Below the pieces are notes generated by a model, which worked only from the letters and a program-made list of their open reading frames with translations, was not told the DNA's origin and searched no databases. This document shows, piece by piece, positions 8,572-12,556 of a DNA stretch of 12,556 nucleotides (its first letter is position 1; each line of letters begins with the position of its first letter). Made by a program: the position numbers and the translations under genes. Origin of the DNA: Acidimicrobium sp. (GTDB taxonomy: Bacteria; Actinomycetota; Acidimicrobiia; Acidimicrobiales; Ilumatobacteraceae); the NCBI GenBank assembly GCA_003535455.1, contig DOHD01000128.1, positions 8,398-20,953 on the forward strand. The letters are read 5' to 3'.

Positions 8572-9570
8572 CTAGTTACCGACCTCAACAAGTGTTTTTT
8601 CGATGATGCGTAACCGTGCCGATTTGGCGCGACGATTTTCTGTCTGCTCTTTGCTCGACGGATACTTTGGTGCTCGCACCCGACGCGTGCGACGAACACC
8701 AGATTGCGATTCGTGAACGTACGGCGATGCTTGCATCGATTCGCTGGCGTCGCGCTCTGACTCAGAAAACACCCGCTTGACGATGCGATTTTCGCCAGAA
8801 TGATACGTCAACACGGCGATGCGTCCGCCAGTGGTCGTCACATCAATGGCGATTTGTAGTGCACGTTCGAGAATTTCGAGCTCTTTATTGACTTCTATTC
8901 GAATCGCCTGAAAAGTGCGCTTGGCAGGGTGACCACCCGTGCGACGTGCCGGTGCCGGAATCGCCGCAACGACGACATCGGCAAGTTGAGTTGTCGATGT
9001 GATCGGTCGAGCAGTGACGATCGCCCTGGCGATACGACGGGCAAATTTTTCGTCGGCATTGTCGGCAATCAAGCGCAAGAGATCTGACTCGTCGTAGTTG
9101 TTGACAACATCAGATGCGCTCAACTGATTGCGTTGATCCATACGCATGTCAAGTGGGCCCTCATTGCGATATGAAAACCCCCGCTCTGCTACATCGAGTT
9201 GTGGCGAAGATACGCCTAGATCGAATAGTGCGCCCGAGATCTGATCAATCGACATTTCTGCGAGCACTTCTTGAAGCGAATCAAAGCGCACTCGCCGAAC
9301 GGTCAGACGGCCTTGCAGGCTCGGATCATTGGCGATCATTCGCTCGGCGTTGGCGATCGCATCAGCATCTTGGTCAAGCCCGATTACTTGCAACTTCGGA
9401 TACGCATTGAGTATTGCTGTTGCATGCCCGCCAAGACCGAACGTCGCATCGACAATCACACCAGCAGGCACATTGGCAAAGCACTCGACTATTTCGTCGA
9501 CCATCACCGGCAAATGCGAGACCAGCGGCGAATCTTGACTTGAATTCTCATGCAAATTATGACTCGTCAT
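8572..9570 (-). CDS. rsmH: RsmH (MraW), 16S rRNA N4-methyltransferase for C1402
   Basis: SAM-dependent methyltransferase that modifies the ribosomal P-site cytidine (E. coli C1402), classically encoded second in dcw clusters. The 332 residues include the SAM-binding loop VDATFGLGGHA at about 40-50, GLDQDADAI, FDLGVSSPQLD, RGFSYRNEGPLDMRMD, RTFQAIRIEVNKELE, and the late motif TYHSGENRIVK, which in many homologues reads FHSLEDRIVK. The conserved core begins at SHLPVMVDEI (residue 18), so about 17 N-terminal residues are an extension. No Shine-Dalgarno sequence is visible before the ATG, whose upstream bases are AU-rich and lie about 20 nt after the structured RNA element. The stop codon abuts the ftsL ATG. 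Confidence 0.96.
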   Translation of the reverse strand: MTSHNLHENSSQDSPLVSHLPVMVDEIVECFANVPAGVIVDATFGLGGHATAILNAYPKLQVIGLDQDADAIANAERMIANDPSLQGRLTVRRVRFDSLQEVLAEMSIDQISGALFDLGVSSPQLDVAERGFSYRNEGPLDMRMDQRNQLSASDVVNNYDESDLLRLIADNADEKFARRIARAIVTARPITSTTQLADVVVAAIPAPARRTGGHPAKRTFQAIRIEVNKELEILERALQIAIDVTTTGGRIAVLTYHSGENRIVKRVFSESERDASESMQASPYVHESQSGVRRTRRVRAPKYPSSKEQTENRRAKSARLRIIEKTLVEVGN

Positions 9571-9589
9571 ATATATTGCGCAACTTGCA

Positions 9590-9753
9590 AACTGTCACTG
9601 TTTGAAACCTCGCTTATCAGCAGCCCCCCGGCCAACGGTGCCTCCGGGATTTCTCCCCGGATAGCGAGATGAAAAGCGGGCGGAGTTGGGGGCTATTCAT
9701 CTTGTTAACCGGGAGACTGCTGATAAGCGAAACTCGTGCAACTTGTGACAGTT
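9590..9753 (-). ncRNA. Structured RNA element between mraZ and rsmH (candidate cis-regulatory leader)
   Basis: Read 5' to 3' on the minus strand, bases 9729-9704 pair with 9636-9611 as 26 consecutive base pairs: 22 Watson-Crick and four U-G. Thirteen of the outermost pairs are perfect. Inside are two hairpins: 9702-9667, with an 11-nt arm on each side, one U-U mismatch and a pyrimidine-rich 14-nt loop; and 9661-9643, a 6-bp stem with loop GAGAAAU. Outside, 9753-9745 can pair with 9598-9590 (9 bp). The whole is a long helix ending in a three-way junction. All four non-canonical pairs work only in the minus-strand transcript. There is no trailing U-run, so it is not a simple intrinsic terminator. 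An actinobacterial mraW leader RNA motif is known at this position, but I cannot test whether this belongs to it. Regulation of rsmH-murG expression is inferred. Confidence 0.7.
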
Positions 9754-9785
9754 GCGAAAAGTTCGTTGCGTGGCCCCCTTTCGCT

Positions 9786-10199
9786 CTACTCGGTGCCGGC
9801 TAGTTCTTGAGTGCCTGAGTCGCTTATGCGCTGGTGGCGCTCTGGATCCCAAATTTCGACTCGATCAAAAGAGCCGCTGATGATTACCCGCGAGTTAAGT
9901 TCGAGGCCCGCATATTTACGCAATTTTTCGTCGACGTTAATGCGACCTTGTGCATCAACGACGACCTCGATCATGTTTGATGACAACGCTCGTTGTTGTT
10001 TGCGATCCATTTCGCCACGACGAACCTTCTCCATTACGTCGTTGGCGACTGCCAAAAATGTTTCATTGGTCAAAACATCGACACATTTGTCGCGACCCAG
10101 GGCCAGGTAACACTTCGGCTCAAATTTGGGTCGAAAGGCCGCGGGCAAGGCGATGCGACCCTTTGGGTCCAACTGCCGCTCATGCGCACCTACAAACAC
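9786..10199 (-). CDS. mraZ: MraZ, AbrB-fold transcriptional regulator of the dcw operon
   Basis: DNA-binding protein with two tandem SpoVT/AbrB half-domains: the first around DPKGRIALPA (residues about 11-20), the second around DAQGRINVDEKLRKYAGL (about 83-100). MraZ forms rings that bind direct repeats upstream of its own operon and usually repress it; such repeats are present at 10277-10322. I chose GTG at 10197-10199, giving 137 residues and the standard N-terminus (M)FVGAHERQLDPKGR, because GGAGGA lies a few bases upstream at 10203-10208. An in-frame TTG at 10218-10220 would add seven glycine-rich residues that translate the ribosome-binding site, which is unlikely. First gene of the dcw transcript. 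Confidence 0.95.
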   Translation of the reverse strand: MFVGAHERQLDPKGRIALPAAFRPKFEPKCYLALGRDKCVDVLTNETFLAVANDVMEKVRRGEMDRKQQRALSSNMIEVVVDAQGRINVDEKLRKYAGLELNSRVIISGSFDRVEIWDPERHQRISDSGTQELAGTE

Positions 10200-10202
10200 T
10201 GT

Positions 10203-10208
10203 TCCTCC
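10203..10208 (-). promoter_or_regulatory. Ribosome binding site of mraZ
   Basis: GGAGGA on the minus strand, about 4 nt before GTG 10199. It is the clearest Shine-Dalgarno sequence in the window and decides the mraZ start in favour of GTG over the TTG at 10220. Confidence 0.7.
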
Positions 10209-10218
10209 GCCTTGTCCC

Positions 10219-10257
10219 AAAACCCCATTAATTACTGGGTTTTAGGGCTCCCCCTAA
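10219..10257 (-). other. Two competing small hairpins in the mraZ leader
   Basis: In the minus-strand transcript UUAGGG (10257-10252) pairs with CCCUAA (10247-10242) around a GGAG loop, and AAAACCC (10243-10237) pairs with GGGUUUU (10225-10219) around an 11-nt loop. The two stems share bases 10242-10243, so they compete at their junction. The second ends about 10 nt before the mraZ Shine-Dalgarno sequence. Neither is followed by a U-run. A regulatory role is possible but unproven. Confidence 0.4.
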
Positions 10258-10269
10258 TTCCCGATAATG

Positions 10270-10298
10270 ACTATATCCCCACTAGCCCCCACTGTCAA
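10270..10298 (-). promoter_or_regulatory. Main promoter of the dcw operon (mraZ promoter)
   Basis: TTGACA at 10298-10293 and TATAGT at 10275-10270 are separated by exactly 17 nt, close to the primary sigma factor consensus. A start near 10263 would give a leader of about 63 nt to GTG 10199. It is the only strong promoter-like sequence I found before the chain of abutting genes, and it is overlapped by the candidate MraZ boxes. Confidence 0.8.
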
Positions 10299-10322
10299 AC
10301 ACCTTTCACCACTTTTCCCCAC
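10277..10322 (-). promoter_or_regulatory. MraZ operator: five GTG boxes with 10-bp period
   Basis: On the minus strand the hexamers GTGGGG (10322-10317), GTGGTG (10312-10307), GTGTTT (10302-10297), GTGGGG (10292-10287) and GTGGGG (10282-10277) begin exactly 10 bp apart, so they lie on the same face of the helix. MraZ operators in other bacteria are three or more short G-rich or GTG-containing repeats with this spacing upstream of mraZ. Boxes 1-2 lie upstream of the -35, box 3 overlaps it, and boxes 4-5 fill the spacer between -35 and -10, so bound MraZ should block RNA polymerase. Autorepression is inferred from the family and the geometry. Confidence 0.8.
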
Positions 10323-10396
10323 TTTTTTGGATATTTTTTGGCGGTCTAAAACCGTTGTTGTGGCACGAACTAAGACTCGGGGTTTTGCGGGTTTCG

Positions 10397-10481
10397 ACGA
10401 ATGAACTCTCGCGCAAAGCGCGGCGGGTGTCGACTAAATCTACGAATGAACTCTCGCGCAAAGCGCGGCGGGTGTCGACTA
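10397..10481. repeat. Tandem direct repeat, two identical 40-bp copies with 45-bp period
   Basis: Positions 10397-10436 and 10442-10481 are identical over 40 bp and separated by 5 bp. Each copy contains CGCGC-AAA-GCGCG (10410-10422 and 10455-10467), a short GC-rich hairpin, and a GTCGAC palindrome. The right copy covers the stop codon of the upstream lipoyl-transferase gene (10479-10481), so on the minus strand both copies begin with TAGTCGAC immediately at or after that gene. With no U-run it is not a standard intrinsic terminator; it may be a family of intergenic repeats or a U-less terminator pair. Confidence 0.85.
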
Positions 10482-11135
10482 GATCGAGGCTGCGAGTTCG
10501 ACAATCGTTTCGGCGATCTGGTTTAACCCAGATACTTCTGCCACGGCGATCATCTCTGTCTCGATTTTTTGATCAGCCAGCAAATATTTTCGATATGCGT
10601 CTGGTGACCAACTTTTGTGCACTACGCATTGAAACCGCGCCATTTCGCGAGTTCGCCGCTGCGAGATGCCGACAACTTTTTGTCCATGCAAAGAAACTTC
10701 ACCTGGTCCGAGCCCGCCAAAACAAATAAAGTCTGAGAGCGCCGATCTTTCGAGACCACCACGATGCACACGCAATTGATCGCGGTGGGCAATCTCGCAT
10801 TTGGCGAGTGCGTCAGCCCAAAGATCGCCAACCCACCACATCGACTCGCCGACATCGTCACGCCAAAGCTCGTCATCACGCGGCACGACGAAGTCAATCC
10901 AGAGGTGCTCGTCGGCTTGCAAAAATACTGCGCCGCCGCCACTCCGGCGACGCACGATGGCGATGCCATCACGTCGACAAACCTGTTCATCGACAATCTT
11001 TGCATCTTGCTTTGATCCCAAGACAATTGCCGAGTCGCTTATTGATGCACGCCAAATCGCACGCTCGGCAGGCAAATCACGACCGTGCACAAATTCAGCC
11101 GAATCTTGCAGGTGATTAAAACGCCAGGCACTCAT
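10479..11135 (-). CDS. Lipoate/octanoate protein transferase family (LplA/LipM-like, BPL_LPL fold)
   Basis: The 218-residue protein is a single BPL/LPL catalytic domain without the C-terminal accessory domain of E. coli LplA. RRRSGGGAVF at 62-71 is the family's substrate-binding loop, and GQKVVGISQRR at 151-161 carries the conserved lysine (Lys153) that contacts the lipoyl or octanoyl group. Cys138, 15 residues before that lysine, sits where LipM-type octanoyltransferases have their catalytic cysteine, so the enzyme may transfer octanoate from carrier protein rather than activate free lipoate. The role would be lipoylation of 2-oxoacid dehydrogenase or glycine cleavage proteins. The gap from the HNH gene is about 40 nt, and its stop lies in the tandem repeat before the dcw promoter. 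Family sure, exact activity not. Confidence 0.8.
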   Translation of the reverse strand: MSAWRFNHLQDSAEFVHGRDLPAERAIWRASISDSAIVLGSKQDAKIVDEQVCRRDGIAIVRRRSGGGAVFLQADEHLWIDFVVPRDDELWRDDVGESMWWVGDLWADALAKCEIAHRDQLRVHRGGLERSALSDFICFGGLGPGEVSLHGQKVVGISQRRTREMARFQCVVHKSWSPDAYRKYLLADQKIETEMIAVAEVSGLNQIAETIVELAASI

Positions 11136-11177
11136 CGATCAGTTGCCGTCGGTAGATAAAAAACTAAAGCCTGCAAC

Positions 11178-11675
11178 TTAAGAAGCGAACGCTAGATATT
11201 GCTTCCATTCTTCGGGCACCCTGCCCACAGAAACGGCGACCCATGCAAGTTCGCGCGGCGTGTGAGGCTGGTTGGCAAGTGCCATACCTGCTTCTTGCGG
11301 GGTTCGATCTCGCTTTTTGAGGTTGCAGCCACGACACGCCGCCGTGACGTTCTCCCAAACATGCATGCCGCCACGCGAACGTGGCATTACATGATCGATG
11401 CTGTCTGCATGCGCTCCGCAATATTGACAACGGTGGTTGTCGCGCGCAAAAATTGCCCGCCTCGACATCGCCGTGCGACGGTGATACGGCACTTTGACGA
11501 CATAACGCAACCTGATCACCAAAGGCCCCGGCATGACAAAAGTTTCTGCACGAATCTGGGTGCCGTCTTCTTCGATGATTTCAGCTTTGTCCGACAGCAC
11601 CAGGCAAATCGCACGTCGGGCAGGCACGATCGACAGTGGCTCAAAAGTTGCGTTTAGTACAAGAGCGCTTCTCAT
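11178..11675 (-). CDS. HNH endonuclease family protein
   Basis: The 165-residue protein has an N-terminal region starting RSALVLNATFEPLSIVPARR and a C-terminal HNH nuclease fold. Two zinc-knuckle pairs, CQYC (83-86) and CRGC (114-117), bracket the core IDHVMPRSRGG (93-103, with Asp94-His95) and ENVTAACRGCNLKKRDRTP (108-126). This architecture is a common single-gene HNH family of Actinomycetota whose role is unknown; no adjacent methylase or phage genes suggest restriction or mobility here. The start codon overlaps the stop of the upstream 85-residue protein by ATGA, indicating coupled translation. No good Shine-Dalgarno sequence precedes it. Confidence 0.9.
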   Translation of the reverse strand: MRSALVLNATFEPLSIVPARRAICLVLSDKAEIIEEDGTQIRAETFVMPGPLVIRLRYVVKVPYHRRTAMSRRAIFARDNHRCQYCGAHADSIDHVMPRSRGGMHVWENVTAACRGCNLKKRDRTPQEAGMALANQPHTPRELAWVAVSVGRVPEEWKQYLAFAS

Positions 11676-11929
11676 CGAAAATCTCGCAACCAGTTTAAAT
11701 AACTTAGAACATCTTCGACTTCAATTTTATGTAAATCTCCCCCATATTGGGTTTGTGCGCGAAACTTCAAATATTGCCGGGTTGGAATCGGCAAAAACGG
11801 CGACCGCCGCCACCAACTTCGCGGGGCAAGACGAAACAACTGGGTGATGGCGACCGACCAAAGTTGCGGTCGAATCGCCACGGCGCAAACAATCGACGCA
11901 CCCGATTTGATGGTCGAAAGCCCCGCCAT
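11672..11929 (-). CDS. Conserved small protein of unknown function
   Basis: The 85-residue product has a mildly hydrophobic N-terminal third, then a tryptophan- and proline-rich centre (RSWWRRSPFLPIPTRQYLKFR, about 37-57) and an acidic C-terminus with VEDVLSYLNWLRDF. I recognise this WWRR-PFLP-P-YL-FR...YG...D-YL-W pattern as resembling uncharacterised actinobacterial proteins, from memory and without a search. It starts 3 nt after the acyl-CoA dehydrogenase stop and overlaps the HNH start by ATGA, which strongly supports it as a real gene. It could be membrane-associated or a small partner of the HNH protein; no catalytic motif is visible. Confidence 0.75.
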   Translation of the reverse strand: MAGLSTIKSGASIVCAVAIRPQLWSVAITQLFRLAPRSWWRRSPFLPIPTRQYLKFRAQTQYGGDLHKIEVEDVLSYLNWLRDFR

Positions 11930-11932
11930 GGA

Positions 11933-12556
11933 TCAGTTAGGTTTCGGCTCTTTGGGCAAGCCGAGCACCATCTCACCGATGATGTTGCGTTGAACTTGCG
12001 ATGAACCTGCATAAATCGTGCCGGCACGGGCGTTGAGAAAAGTCATTGCCCAACTCATTGAACTATTTTTTGCACCCGCCTCGTCGGTCTGAAAAGTCGT
12101 CATTGGCTTGCGGCCCGCGGGCACCAAACCATCGGCGCCGAGAATATCCATTGCTAGTTCGGTCACGATCTTGTGATATTCGCTCCAATAAAGTTTTGAA
12201 ATCGCGCCGTCTGGCCCTGGATGATGACCGGCGATAAATTTTGTCAACGTACGCATGCCGAGATATCTCATGATTTGAACCTTGCCGTAACAGTCACTCA
12301 AGCGCTGGCGAATTCTTGGGTCATTGGCGACCCCGCGTTCGCGAGCCAAGTCGATCAACCGATCAATTTCGGCTTGATATCGAATCGAAAGTGTCGCGGC
12401 TGCTTCGCCACGCTCGTAGCCGAGCAACGACATCGCTACTGCCCAACCGTTATTTGGCCCACCGACGATATTTTCTTTCGGGCAGGTCACATCGGTATAA
12501 AACACTTCGTTGAATTCGCTCTCGCCCGACAACATTTTGATTGGTCGAACTTCGAT
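11933..12556 (-). CDS. Acyl-CoA dehydrogenase, C-terminal half (5' end cut by window edge)
   Basis: FAD-dependent oxidation of an acyl-CoA to the enoyl-CoA. The frame is open to the right edge, giving about 207 visible residues of an expected 380-400. VRPIKMLSGESEFNEVFYTDV is the typical end of the middle beta domain. The C-terminal helical domain follows, with GWAVAMSLLGYERGEAA and the ending AGTIYAGSSQVQRNIIGEMVLGLPK, which contains the FAD-contact motif usually written YxGTSEIQ. The Glu found in MCAD-type enzymes directly after that Tyr is Ala here; the Glu in GYERG matches the alternative base position of isovaleryl- and long-chain enzymes. Substrate cannot be told. Probably in one transcript with the two genes downstream of it. 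Confidence 0.93.
   Translation of the reverse strand: MEVRPIKMLSGESEFNEVFYTDVTCPKENIVGGPNNGWAVAMSLLGYERGEAAATLSIRYQAEIDRLIDLARERGVANDPRIRQRLSDCYGKVQIMRYLGMRTLTKFIAGHHPGPDGAISKLYWSEYHKIVTELAMDILGADGLVPAGRKPMTTFQTDEAGAKNSSMSWAMTFLNARAGTIYAGSSQVQRNIIGEMVLGLPKEPKPN

Noticed and set aside
9604..9729. Inverted repeat as the ends of a MITE or insertion element
   Set aside because: No clear target-site duplication or transposase remnant flanks it, and its imperfect pairs are all U-G on one strand, which fits RNA structure better; a genome-wide search could reopen this.
10200..10220. TTG start for mraZ at 10220
   Set aside because: The added residues translate the Shine-Dalgarno sequence, and MraZ proteins normally begin at the FVG motif encoded after GTG 10199.
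10337..10354. Small CGGT/ACCG hairpin as terminator of the lipoyl-transferase gene
   Set aside because: The stem is only 4 bp, and on the minus strand it is followed by an A-run, not a U-run.
10397..10481. CRISPR array
   Set aside because: Only two copies, a 5-bp spacer, and no cas genes.
10355..10729. Plus-strand open frame of 124 codons with a repeated peptide
   Set aside because: The peptide repeat is only the translated 40-bp tandem repeat; the rest lies antisense to the well-supported lipoyl-transferase gene, is Arg-rich and has no ribosome binding site.

Overview
The window is a compact, entirely minus-strand stretch of a bacterial chromosome that carries the upstream half of a division and cell wall (dcw) cluster. 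Reading in the direction of transcription, from high to low coordinates, the genes are: the 3' part of an acyl-CoA dehydrogenase gene, an 85-residue conserved small protein, an HNH endonuclease, a lipoate/octanoate transferase-family protein, then mraZ, rsmH (mraW), ftsL-like, ftsI, murE, mraY, murD, ftsW and murG. murG runs off the left edge. The gene content, the small-protein and HNH families, the lipoyl-transferase variant and the fairly balanced base composition suggest a member of the Actinomycetota, most likely Acidimicrobiia (Ilumatobacter-like). That placement is inference from protein flavour, not a database result. The MurE DNPR motif points to meso-diaminopimelate peptidoglycan.

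Region 11178-12556: the acyl-CoA dehydrogenase, the small protein and the HNH gene are packed with a 3-nt gap and then an ATGA overlap, so they look co-transcribed. The lipoyl-transferase gene follows after about 40 nt.

Region 10221-10478 (about 260 nt, no gene) holds three things: a 45-bp-period tandem repeat whose second copy contains the stop codon of the lipoyl-transferase gene; a near-consensus promoter TTGACA-N17-TATAGT for the dcw operon; and five GTG-type boxes spaced exactly 10 bp apart and overlapping that promoter, which is the expected architecture of a MraZ operator. A short leader with two small hairpins leads to mraZ, which probably starts at a GTG at 10199.

Region 9571-9785 (215 nt, no gene), between mraZ and rsmH, holds the most striking signal: an inverted repeat that folds in the minus-strand transcript into an uninterrupted 26-bp helix capped by two hairpins, with an outer 9-bp helix. 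All four non-Watson-Crick pairs of the long helix are U-G in the minus-strand RNA, and would be A-C mismatches in the opposite strand. This argues for a selected RNA structure in the operon transcript, at the position where an actinobacterial mraW leader RNA has been described.

Region 1-9570: seven complete genes and one partial gene are joined by 4-nt ATGA overlaps or gaps of 0 to 1 nt (23 nt before murG), typical of translational coupling. MurE, MurD, MraY and MurG make lipid II; FtsW polymerises it and FtsI cross-links it at the septum, with FtsL as a division scaffold. murF, normally between murE and mraY, is absent from its usual place. murC, ftsQ and ftsZ would be expected further left, outside the window.
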